A stretch of 11,368 nucleotides of DNA, from positions 1 through 11,368 of the forward strand of contig JAENXO010000038.1 of NCBI GenBank assembly GCA_016649455.1, in the 5' to 3' direction. The position numbers and the translations under genes are program-made. Shown here piece by piece: positions 1 to 7,548 of the stretch (positions within the stretch are counted from its first letter, which is position 1; each line of letters starts with the position of its first letter). Source of the DNA: Gemmatimonadota bacterium. Its GTDB lineage: Bacteria > Gemmatimonadota > Gemmatimonadetes > Palauibacterales > Palauibacteraceae. Below the pieces are notes generated by a model. It was not told the origin of the DNA and did not search any database. It saw nothing but the letters and a program-made list of their open reading frames with translations.

Positions 1-891
1 CTCGTCGACCCGCCCGACGCTGGCGAGCGTGACCGCGTGCCAGAACAGGGGCTCGGATTCCCCGGGCAACAGAGCTTCCGCCTTTCTGTATTCCTCGACC
101 GCCGAATCGATGTCGCCTTCCGTGACGTATCCGTCGCCGGCGTTCATGTGGCGGTAGGCCCGGGCAACCCCGAGCAGACGCCTGAGCTCGCCCAGCGGAT
201 CGCTGCTGTCTTCGACCCGGAGATCGAATATCCGATCTTCCCACGGACGCCCCGATGGACTGGCCGCGACGACGAGCAGGGCAGCTGACTGGCGTCCCCG
301 GATGTCCCCGCCCTCGCCTTCCGCGACATCCAGCGCCGCGACGAGCCTCGCGGCCAGGTCGCCCCGGGTCGTGGTGAAGGCCGCATACATCGCATCGCAT
401 ACTGTCGAATTGTGCATCAGGTTCGCCTGCACCGTGAACCCGTCTCCCTGCCGATCGCAGGCGTGTTGAATCGCCAGTTCGCCCGTGAACACGGCGGTTC
501 CTCCCGAGGCGTCCACCATCCCGACCTGCCGGACCTGCGGAGTCGCGTCGGCCCGCACGAGGCCGGCGAGCACCTGTTCCGCGCTCTTTCCAGTCCTCAT
601 CAGGTCGAGACCGAGCGCCCCATAAGACGGATCGATGAATGACTGGGTCGCGATCGCGCCGACTCCGCTCTCCGCCCAGGGTACCGAAGAGCCGACCGAG
701 AACCAGTGGGACTGCACGGCTACCCCGAGCTCGCCGGTACCGGAATCGCGGGCGACGATCGAGTATGTGTGAACCGGCCGGACGGGACGCAGTCGGGGCG
801 CGTCAGGGGCCTCCTGAGCACCGACTGCCCCCATCGGGGTGAGGACCGCTGCGTACAGAAGCAATTGCATCCTGGGGCGGAGAACCGTCAT
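1..891 (-). CDS. Secreted DUF1028 (Ntn-hydrolase-like) protein with C-terminal TPR-like segment, 3' end outside window
   Basis: Reading the minus strand from ATG 891 gives 297 codons open to the window edge, so the C-terminus is missing. Residues 1-25 form a signal peptide: Arg-containing start, hydrophobic stretch, then VGA before Gln26, which predicts export to the periplasm or outside. From residue 41 the sequence follows the DUF1028 pattern: HTYSIVARD at 41-49, GELGVAVQSHWFSVG at 53-67, VGAIATQSF at 77-85, VQANLM at 154-159, and GRQSAALLVV at 199-208 followed by DLRV and DPLGELRRLL. DUF1028 proteins have an Ntn-hydrolase-like fold; their substrate is unknown to me. Residues about 256-297 look like a TPR helix pair (AVEEYRKAEALLPGESEPLF), cut by the edge. 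The start is supported by GGAGG seven bases upstream. Met8 is an alternative start with a shorter signal peptide. Divergent from the next gene. Family assignment is firm; function is not. Confidence 0.9.
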   Translation of the reverse strand, partial: MTVLRPRMQLLLYAAVLTPMGAVGAQEAPDAPRLRPVRPVHTYSIVARDSGTGELGVAVQSHWFSVGSSVPWAESGVGAIATQSFIDPSYGALGLDLMRTGKSAEQVLAGLVRADATPQVRQVGMVDASGGTAVFTGELAIQHACDRQGDGFTVQANLMHNSTVCDAMYAAFTTTRGDLAARLVAALDVAEGEGGDIRGRQSAALLVVAASPSGRPWEDRIFDLRVEDSSDPLGELRRLLGVARAYRHMNAGDGYVTEGDIDSAVEEYRKAEALLPGESEPLFWHAVTLASVGRVDE

Positions 892-898
892 GACCGAA

Positions 899-903
899 CC
901 TCC
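899..903 (-). promoter_or_regulatory. Shine-Dalgarno site of the DUF1028 gene
   Basis: On the minus strand the bases read GGAGG, followed by a 7-base spacer and then ATG at 891. This near-ideal site favours Met1 over the internal Met8 as the start. Confidence 0.75.
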
Positions 904-989
904 GGGCAGTGATTGAGTTCGATTTTCGGCAAGGGTGAACCGAATCGTCTGATAAGTGTACGGAGGTGCTGGCGGGTCTGGAAGTTCGG

Positions 990-1018
990 TGGACATGATT
1001 GCATACCAGGTCTATATT
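990..1018 (+). promoter_or_regulatory. Sigma-70-type promoter for the 83-residue gene
   Basis: The hexamer TGGACA at 990-995 matches the -35 consensus at 5 of 6 bases. It is followed by exactly 17 bases and then TATATT at 1013-1018, which matches the -10 consensus at 5 of 6. Transcription should begin near 1025, giving a leader of about 50 bases before the ATG at 1075. No comparably good promoter was found on the minus strand for the divergent DUF1028 gene. Confidence 0.65.
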
Positions 1019-1074
1019 ACAGGTCTGCCTTTGGCGGGTGATTGCTTGAGACGTTCCCTGGCTTCGAGGTGTGA

Positions 1075-1326
1075 ATGACAAAGAATTTCCAGGATGATAA
1101 CGGTCGGCGCTGGAAGGCTTGGCTCGCGTCGAGAGACGTCTTCTGGCCCGATCCCGTGGAAAAGAAGAAGGTCGAGAATCGGGAGGCGGTGATCTTCGTG
1201 TGCTTCTCCGATCCCACTGAGCCGCAGCGCCGCATCCGGTTGCCGGCGGGTTCGTTCGAGTCGTTTTCGGCCGACGACCTGCTCAGCCAGTTCGAGCTTG
1301 CTGAAGCGGATCCGGCTATCCGGTAG
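1075..1326 (+). CDS. Uncharacterised 83-residue protein
   Basis: I do not recognise this small protein and assign no function. It has no signal peptide or membrane segment, so it is probably cytoplasmic. It is rich in aromatic and charged residues: FWPDP at 43-47, a KKK cluster, a probable beta strand AVIFVCFSDP, and an acidic C-terminal part (SADDLLSQFELAEADP). One cysteine is visible, in that strand. GAGGT at 1066-1070 lies four bases before the ATG and is a plausible, rather close ribosome binding site. The gene stands alone between a good promoter (990-1018) and a strong terminator (1358-1398), so it is probably a single-gene transcript. Expression signals on both sides argue that it is real and not a chance ORF. 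It could be a phylum-restricted conserved protein. Confidence 0.75.
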   Translation: MTKNFQDDNGRRWKAWLASRDVFWPDPVEKKKVENREAVIFVCFSDPTEPQRRIRLPAGSFESFSADDLLSQFELAEADPAIR

Positions 1327-1357
1327 AACGCAGTCTTCTCGAGATCGCTTCGAGCAG

Positions 1358-1398
1358 GGGGCGTGACGCCGGGGCCCTCCGGACGTCACGCCCCTTTT
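1358..1398 (+). terminator. Rho-independent terminator after the 83-residue gene
   Basis: GGGGCGTGACG (1358-1368) pairs perfectly over 11 base pairs with CGTCACGCCCC (1384-1394), directly followed by TTTT. Inside, CCGG (1369-1372) can pair with CCGG (1379-1382), leaving a 6-base loop and one bulged A. The GC-rich stem plus U-run is the classical intrinsic form. It lies 31 bases after the stop codon and about 48 bases before citrate synthase. Confidence 0.92.
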
Positions 1399-1445
1399 CT
1401 GCAGCAGCCTCGGGATTTCCACAACCATCAGAGCTGGAGACACAC

Positions 1446-2579
1446 ATGACGTCGGAACCGAACTCGCCGAGCGGCCTGGCTGGAGTCGTCGCCGCCCGAA
1501 CTGCATTGAGCCGTATTGATGGCGAGACCGGCCGCCTGTGGTACAGGGGATATGACATTCATTCTCTGGCTTCGAGCAGCAGTTTCACCGAAGTGCTGTA
1601 TCTCCTCTGGTACGGTGCGCTTCCGACCCGCGTGCAACTGGTCGCGTTCGAGGGGTTGCTGGCAGCGGAACGGCAACTTCCGGAGGCCGTGTACGCCGTG
1701 CTGCGAGAGCTTCCGGCCGGAACCGTTCCGATCTCGGCGCTGCGGACCGCGGTCTCGACCCTGGGCTGTATCGACCCCGACGAGGAGTCGAACGAGCGAG
1801 ATGCGAATCTGCGCAAGGCGGCGCGACTGGTGGCGCAGATGCCGACCGCGGTCGCGGCGCAACATCGGATCCGCGGTGGGCTCGACCCGATCGCGCCGGA
1901 TCCCGAACTGTCCCACGCTGCGAATTTCCTCTTCATGCTCTCCGGTGAGCGGCCGGGAGAGACGGCCGAGCGTGCCCTGGACACGTCGCTGGTGCTGTAC
2001 CTGGAGCACGGGCTCAACGCCTCCACGTTTGCCTGCCGGATCGTGGCTTCGACCCTGTCCGATATGCACTCGGCCGTCACGGCGGGGATTGGTGCGCTGA
2101 AAGGACCGCTGCACGGCGGTGCCAACCAGCGGGCGATGGAGATGCTGCGCGAGATCGAGGACGAAGCGGATGCGGAGGCGTGGGTAGACCAGGCGCTGGC
2201 CGAGGGGCGGAAGGTGATGGGTTTCGGCCACCGGGTGTACCGCACGGAGGACCCGCGCGCGACGCACCTCAGGCGCATGTCCGAGGAGCTGACCAGGGCC
2301 GGGGGAGACAACCGCGTGCATGACGTGGCTCGCCGGGTAGAGGAGACGATGCTCGACCGTAAAGGGATCCCCTGCAACGTCGATTTCTACTGCGCTACCG
2401 TGTATGACAGCATCGGCTTGCCGCTCGACCTCTATACGCCGCTGTTCGCGATCGGTAGAGTGGGGGGTTGGGCCGGTCATGTGATGGAGCAGCACGAGGA
2501 CAATCGCCTGATCCGACCAAGGGCGGAGTTCGTCGGAGACGTGGACAGACACTATGTCCGGCTTGAAGATCGTCGCTAG
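1446..2579 (+). CDS. gltA: Citrate synthase (type I, short form)
   Basis: Condenses acetyl-CoA and oxaloacetate to citrate, entering the TCA cycle in the cytoplasm. The 377-residue length fits the short citrate/2-methylcitrate synthase class. Family motifs are in order: RGYDI at 34-38, EHGLNAST at 187-194 (His188), GPLHGGANQ at 220-228 (His223), GFGHRVYR at 259-266 (His262) with DPR at 269-271, and NVDFY at 311-315 (Asp313). His223, His262 and Asp313 are the expected catalytic residues, and the C-terminal GRVGGWAGHVMEQ and RPRAEFVG blocks are intact. GGAG at 1436-1439 lies six bases before the ATG. Only 35 bases separate the stop from the isocitrate dehydrogenase start, which favours the citrate over the methylcitrate reaction, although sequence alone cannot exclude methylcitrate synthase (prpC). 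No clear promoter of its own was seen after the upstream terminator. Confidence 0.95.
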   Translation: MTSEPNSPSGLAGVVAARTALSRIDGETGRLWYRGYDIHSLASSSSFTEVLYLLWYGALPTRVQLVAFEGLLAAERQLPEAVYAVLRELPAGTVPISALRTAVSTLGCIDPDEESNERDANLRKAARLVAQMPTAVAAQHRIRGGLDPIAPDPELSHAANFLFMLSGERPGETAERALDTSLVLYLEHGLNASTFACRIVASTLSDMHSAVTAGIGALKGPLHGGANQRAMEMLREIEDEADAEAWVDQALAEGRKVMGFGHRVYRTEDPRATHLRRMSEELTRAGGDNRVHDVARRVEETMLDRKGIPCNVDFYCATVYDSIGLPLDLYTPLFAIGRVGGWAGHVMEQHEDNRLIRPRAEFVGDVDRHYVRLEDRR

Positions 2580-2604
2580 GAAACCAGAACCCAATGCAAG
2601 GAGT

Positions 2605-2609
2605 GGAGG
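2605..2609 (+). promoter_or_regulatory. Ribosome binding site that decides the icd start
   Basis: GGAGG lies five bases before ATG 2615, with AAGGAG at 2598-2603 just upstream. Both sites lie downstream of the earlier in-frame ATG at 2594, so they can serve only ATG 2615. The protein is therefore 418, not 425, residues long. Confidence 0.75.
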
Positions 2610-2614
2610 CGATC

Positions 2615-3871
<1,257 letters not shown>

Positions 3872-3906
3872 GGGGGCCGGTCCGGAGGCCCGCGGACGGA
3901 GCCTGA

Positions 3907-3929
3907 ACCCGTTCATGCGTCAAACGGGT
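3907..3929 (+). promoter_or_regulatory. Hairpin with the start codon of the outer-membrane protein gene in its loop
   Basis: ACCCGTT (3907-3913) pairs perfectly with AACGGGT (3923-3929) around a 9-base loop that contains ATG 3915-3917. The nearest GGAG (3898-3901) is 13 bases from the ATG, longer than usual. The structure is real in sequence; a role in translation initiation is only a possibility. Confidence 0.3.
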
Positions 3930-5861
3930 CGATGTCCGGGCGGCACTCGTGGACGCCAGGGTCACCGGAGCGCCGGGCGCTCAATTCGGAGGTTGGGTGC
4001 AGTGCTTGCGGTGCTGGCCGTTCCGGTAGCTCCGGGGCGGCCAGCGCACGCACAGGAGACTGACCGGCCGGCGCCAGCGGATTCGGTCCGGGCCGATTCT
4101 CTCGTCGCCGACTCCCTCTCCAAAGTTGAGTCGGACAGTCTCGTCGGTCCGCTGGGCCAGCCCCTGGTGGGCACGCTGCAGGACTCGACGCAAGATGAGA
4201 GTTATGCCCTCCTGGCGGCTCCTTCGGATCTGCCGCCCGCGGCGAGTTCCTCTGTCATCATGGATCTGGATCGCGACCGGATTCTCCAGAGCAACGCCCT
4301 TTCACTGCTCGAGCTCCTCGAGGAATATCCAGGTTTCATGCCATTGCGGGCGACCTGGTTCGGTGGCCCCCACCAGGTAATGGCGGGCGCGCTGGGGCCG
4401 GCGTTTCTCACGGTGCTGGTGAACGGTCGTGAGGTCACCACGATGGACGGCGCCCAACCGGACCTGACACGCTTCCCGCTAGCCTATCTGCAGCGGGTTC
4501 GCCTGGTCCGGGCCAGCGCGGGCTGGGTGGTGGAACTCACGACTCTGGCGCGTGAGAAGAGGGACGCCTACTCGAGAATCGAAGGGGGGACCGGGGATCC
4601 GGGACTGAGCAGACTCCGGCTCGTGTTCGATAACGGCCTGGGCCGCTCGTTCCGCGTGGCGGCGAGCGCCGACCTGGTCGACGCAACCGGAGAGCATCCC
4701 TCGAACGACTTCGATTTCTTCGGACTGGTCGAATGGGTCCCGGGAGAAGACCAGTCCGGACTCTCGCTTACCTATGAGTCGGAGTCCGTCGATCGGGATG
4801 TCTACTTTCCGGTTTCGCTTCGGCGAACCGAACTGTTCCTTCGCGGACAGGTCGAACTGGGCGCGTCACTGCGCCTGGACGCTTTCGGTGGCCAGACCGG
4901 GTGGAAACAGGAGGACGCCGAGGCGGTTGCTGAGGTGGAGCCGGACGACCGCTCGGTGGTGAGCGGTGGCGTGGCGCTCCGGGGAGACTGGGACCGATTC
5001 TGGACTCGCGCGGCGCTCGCCGCATGGATCAGCGACTATCATCCGGAAATGCAGGTCGACGGCGATGTCGGGGGGAAGGTAATCGGGCCCTTGAGTGCCG
5101 ACGCGGGCGTAAGATTCGCGGCATGGAGCGGATTCGACGCGCTGGAGATGCGGGGCGGGGTATCGATCGACCTCCCGCTGAATCTGACACTCCGGGCGCT
5201 GGGAGCGACGGGAACTCGAGGAGTTTCCTATCCGACCGTGGAGCGGGTGGACTCGCTCGGTTTCGACCAGGTCACCGGACGTCTCGACTTCGAGCGACCG
5301 TCAATTTCATTGTATGGCCTGGTGGAACATCAGAACCTCGACCAGCAACTGCCGTTTCGTTCCGTGTTCGACCGGTTCCAGACAGCCACGGAGAACCCGG
5401 TGAAGGTCACGGCATTCGAAGTGGGGGGCAACGTCCCGCTGATCCCTCTGAGCTGGTTGTTTCACGATGTTTCGCCGATCAGGCTGGGCGGATTCTGGCG
5501 CTACCAGTCAGTGGAAGCGCCGCTGGATGCGATGTATACGCCCAAGTACCTGGTCCGGGGCGTGCTCGGGTTCGAGGACGAGTTCTTCGACGGCAACCTC
5601 GGCGTGAATCTGGGCCTCGGCCTGAAGTACCGCGGCACCATGGGTGCTCCGTCGATCGACGCCGCTACGGAGGAGAGCTCCATCCTGGTGACGATTCCCG
5701 ACTACATGTACGTCGACTGGAACATGGGAATCCGGGTTCTCTCAGTCATCATCTACTACCGGTACGACAACATCACCGGAATCAACGCCTACGACTTTCC
5801 CGAGCTGCAGTTCCCGGGCAGGCGCACCGTGTTCGGAGTGAAGTGGACCTTCCTGAACTGA
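3915..5861 (+). CDS. Outer-membrane TonB-dependent-receptor-like protein with degenerate plug domain
   Basis: A 648-residue exported protein. The hydrophobic segment at 27-38 is preceded by Arg25-Arg26 and ends at PAHA46 before Gln47, a signal peptidase I-like site. A linker with four Asp-Ser-(Leu/Val) units (56-76) follows. Residues about 112-210 resemble a TonB plug: NALSLLELLEEYPGF, then FLTVLVNGREVTTMDG and LTRFPLAYLQRVRLVR, matching the usual order of a LLxxxPG start, a VLVDG-like strand and an IPxxxIxRIEVxRG end. The rest alternates polar and aromatic residues as in a beta-barrel and ends WTFLN. No clear TonB box is seen, and the barrel is shorter than in typical receptors. The substrate is unknown; it may be a porin-like relative rather than an active transporter. 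The start is uncertain because the n-region is unusually long: GTG 4002, with GGAGG nine bases upstream, is an alternative but would lose the positive charges. It lies 43 bases after icd, possibly on the same transcript. Confidence 0.8.
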   Translation: MRQTGRCPGGTRGRQGHRSAGRSIRRLGAVLAVLAVPVAPGRPAHAQETDRPAPADSVRADSLVADSLSKVESDSLVGPLGQPLVGTLQDSTQDESYALLAAPSDLPPAASSSVIMDLDRDRILQSNALSLLELLEEYPGFMPLRATWFGGPHQVMAGALGPAFLTVLVNGREVTTMDGAQPDLTRFPLAYLQRVRLVRASAGWVVELTTLAREKRDAYSRIEGGTGDPGLSRLRLVFDNGLGRSFRVAASADLVDATGEHPSNDFDFFGLVEWVPGEDQSGLSLTYESESVDRDVYFPVSLRRTELFLRGQVELGASLRLDAFGGQTGWKQEDAEAVAEVEPDDRSVVSGGVALRGDWDRFWTRAALAAWISDYHPEMQVDGDVGGKVIGPLSADAGVRFAAWSGFDALEMRGGVSIDLPLNLTLRALGATGTRGVSYPTVERVDSLGFDQVTGRLDFERPSISLYGLVEHQNLDQQLPFRSVFDRFQTATENPVKVTAFEVGGNVPLIPLSWLFHDVSPIRLGGFWRYQSVEAPLDAMYTPKYLVRGVLGFEDEFFDGNLGVNLGLGLKYRGTMGAPSIDAATEESSILVTIPDYMYVDWNMGIRVLSVIIYYRYDNITGINAYDFPELQFPGRRTVFGVKWTFLN

Positions 5862-5951
5862 AGTATGCCAATCGAGTCATGGGGCACATAACCCGTTATT
5901 CTGCAGAAGAATAGACGTATATATCTCATGTCGATTCACGCTTCCGGAGAG

Positions 5952-5981
5952 TTGACGGCGCGTGGTCTCGGACCCTATGAT
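5952..5981 (+). promoter_or_regulatory. Sigma-70-type promoter of the yicC-to-radA operon
   Basis: TTGACG (5952-5957, 5 of 6 consensus) and TATGAT (5976-5981, 5 of 6) are separated by 18 bases. The expected start of transcription, about seven bases after the -10 element, is near 5988. That is only about six bases before the yicC ATG at 5994, and no Shine-Dalgarno sequence lies in that space. Confidence 0.65.
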
Positions 5982-5993
5982 ATTCGGTCTGAT

Positions 5994-6878
5994 ATGATAC
6001 GAAGCATGACGGGATTCGGATCCGCGGCGGTAACCGCCGGCGATGTGACTGGGAGCCTCGAGCTTCGGTCCGTGAATTCAAGGCACCTGAAGCTCAATTT
6101 CCGGCTTCCGTTCGGTGCCGAGGCGTTCGAGGAACCGTTGCGCGCCGTGGTCGGGGATCGGCTCCGGCGAGGACACGTGGACGTGACCCTTCGCCTGACC
6201 CCATCGCGGGATGCGACCGGGGCGATCGAGATCGACGAGGCGAGGCTCGCCTCCTACCTCGAGGCCTTTCGTCACTTGCAGGGGTCGCATGGCCTGGCGG
6301 GGATTCCGGACCTCGACCTGGTGAGTCGACTGGACGGCGTCCTCGTGGAGCGGTCCCTCGATCCGGTGGGCTCGATCGACGCGGAAATCGTCACCGGAGC
6401 GGCGCAGGCAGCGGTGGATGAGTTGATCGGAATGCGCAGCCGCGAGGGTGAGCGTCTGGCAAGTGAGCTTCACGAGCGTCTGGATGCGTTGTCCGTCCGG
6501 TTGGGCGCGGTCGAAGAACTCGCGCCTCTGCGGCTCGAAGCCGAGCGCGAGCGCCTGAGGCGTTCGGTGGCGGAGCTCGCGGGGGGCGTCGACGTGGATG
6601 AAGACCGCCTGGCGAGGGAAATCGCGGTACTGGCCGATCGGTGGGACATTCGCGAAGAAATCGTAAGGGCGCGAGCGCACGTGGCGGCGTTCGAGGATCT
6701 TCTTGACCTTCCCGATGATGAACCGGTCGGCAAGCGCCTGGGCTTTCTCAGCCAGGAACTGCTGCGGGAAGTCAATACGATCGGCTCGAAGAGCAACGAC
6801 TCGCGGATCGCGCACCATGTGGTAGAGGCAAAGAACGAGCTCGAGACGATGCGCGAGCAGATCGAAAACGTCGAGTGA
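5994..6878 (+). CDS. yicC: YicC/YloC-family endoribonuclease
   Basis: A 294-residue member of the YicC family; members in E. coli (YicC) and B. subtilis (YloC) are reported endoribonucleases that act in RNA turnover in the cytoplasm. The start MIRSMTGFG is the family's hallmark N-terminus and fixes the start at 5994; an in-frame ATG at 5928 would add 22 unconserved residues and would lie upstream of the best promoter. Other conserved blocks are VNSRHLKLNFRLP (27-39), REGERL (150-155), WDIREEIVRARAH (217-229; Glu221, Glu222, Arg225 and His229) and the DUF1732 C-terminus QELLREVNTIGSKS (254-267), ending MREQIENVE. The conserved acidic and histidine residues are intact, so an active enzyme is expected. 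Its stop overlaps the gmk start as GTGA. No Shine-Dalgarno precedes the ATG. YicC next to gmk and rpoZ is a common bacterial gene order. Confidence 0.93.
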   Translation: MIRSMTGFGSAAVTAGDVTGSLELRSVNSRHLKLNFRLPFGAEAFEEPLRAVVGDRLRRGHVDVTLRLTPSRDATGAIEIDEARLASYLEAFRHLQGSHGLAGIPDLDLVSRLDGVLVERSLDPVGSIDAEIVTGAAQAAVDELIGMRSREGERLASELHERLDALSVRLGAVEELAPLRLEAERERLRRSVAELAGGVDVDEDRLAREIAVLADRWDIREEIVRARAHVAAFEDLLDLPDDEPVGKRLGFLSQELLREVNTIGSKSNDSRIAHHVVEAKNELETMREQIENVE

Positions 6879-7531
6879 CCTCCGCGAGCCCGCGAATCCT
6901 CCTTGTCCTGGCCGGCCCGTCCGGTGGCGGAAAGACGACGGTTTGCCGCCGAATCGTGGCATCCCGTCCGGATGTGCGGTTTTCGGTATCCGCGACGACC
7001 CGGCCGCCGCGGCCCGGCGAGCGGGATGGCGCTGACTACCGGTTCCTGTCCCGGGACAGCTTCGACGCCCTCATCGAATCCGACGGACTGCTTGAGTGGG
7101 CCGAGGTGCACGGAGAGCGGTACGGTACGCCCCGCGAAGCCCTGGTGAGAGCTTCGGAGGACGGCAGCCACATGCTGCTCGACATCGACGTTCAGGGGGC
7201 GCGGCAGGTTCGTGAGCGCGAGCCCGATTCAGTGCTCGTGTTTCTGCTGCCGCCGACTGCAGAGGTCCTCGTCAAGCGATTGCGGCAACGGGGGAGCGAA
7301 GACGACGAGAAGGTCCGCCGGCGGCTTCGGACGGCACTGTCCGAGCTCGAGGCGGTAAGGGAGTTCGACTACGTGGTCGTAAACGACGACCTGGACCTGA
7401 CCGTGAGCGCCGTGGAAGCAATTCTGGATGCCGAGGTACATAGGACCGAAAGGCACCGGGAATGGCTGCTGAGGCATGCGACGGAACTCGGCGAGGCCCT
7501 CGAATCGGATTTCGCCGGTTCACACATCTGA
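6875..7531 (+). CDS. gmk: Guanylate kinase
   Basis: Phosphorylates GMP to GDP with ATP, supplying guanine nucleotides. At 218 residues it is a little longer than the typical ~200-residue bacterial enzyme; the excess is at the C-terminus. Visible motifs are the P-loop GPSGGGKTT (14-22), the GMP-binding block SVSATTRPPRPGE (37-49) with Tyr55, EWAEVHGERYGTP (74-86), and LLDIDVQGA (101-109) with Asp103, Asp105 and Gln107. The ATP-lid region is Arg-rich (RLRQRGSEDDEKVRRRL). The start is GTG at 6875, overlapping the yicC stop TGA (GTGA), which suggests translational coupling. There is no strong Shine-Dalgarno of its own. The stop is 17 bases before rpoZ. All residues needed for activity appear to be present. 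Confidence 0.95.
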   Translation: MTSASPRILLVLAGPSGGGKTTVCRRIVASRPDVRFSVSATTRPPRPGERDGADYRFLSRDSFDALIESDGLLEWAEVHGERYGTPREALVRASEDGSHMLLDIDVQGARQVREREPDSVLVFLLPPTAEVLVKRLRQRGSEDDEKVRRRLRTALSELEAVREFDYVVVNDDLDLTVSAVEAILDAEVHRTERHREWLLRHATELGEALESDFAGSHI

Positions 7532-7535
7532 CATC

Positions 7536-7540
7536 AGGAG
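7536..7540 (+). promoter_or_regulatory. Ribosome binding site that decides the rpoZ start
   Basis: AGGAG lies eight bases before GTG 7549. It selects this GTG over the in-frame ATG at 7462, which would start 70 bases inside gmk and add 29 unconserved residues. Confidence 0.75.
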
Positions 7541-7548
7541 ACGGAACT

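Noticed and set aside
37..842. Short plus-strand frames in the left 0.8 kb
   Set aside because: They lie opposite the minus-strand DUF1028 gene, which is conserved, has a signal peptide and a good ribosome binding site, and explains the whole stretch.
955..983. Possible minus-strand promoter for the DUF1028 gene (TACACT as -10)
   Set aside because: The hexamer 17 bases upstream reads TTCCAG, matching the -35 consensus at only two positions.
1428..2594. A 388-codon antisense reading frame across citrate synthase
   Set aside because: It is the complement of a clearly conserved gene in GC-rich DNA, where long shadow frames are expected. The protein is Arg/His/Gln-rich and has no recognisable motif.
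3874..3891. GC-rich hairpin (GGGCC/GGCCC) just after icd as a possible terminator
   Set aside because: The stem is only five base pairs and no T-run follows, so it does not meet the usual intrinsic-terminator form.
5024..5914. A 296-codon plus-strand frame inside the outer-membrane protein gene
   Set aside because: Its translation is Arg/Gly-rich with no domain, and the overlapping frame has a signal peptide, plug and barrel pattern up to its own stop.
5896..5914. Small inverted repeat (ATTCT/AGAAT core) after the outer-membrane protein gene
   Set aside because: The stem is short and AT-rich, with no T-run; it is too weak to call a terminator.
5928..5993. Earlier ATG for yicC adding 22 residues
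   Set aside because: The added residues are not part of the family, no ribosome binding site precedes this ATG, and the best promoter lies downstream of it. MIRSMTGFG is the conserved start.
6078..6962. A 294-codon minus-strand frame opposite yicC
   Set aside because: It is a shadow of YicC, which has every family motif; the antisense protein has none and no ribosome binding site stands out.
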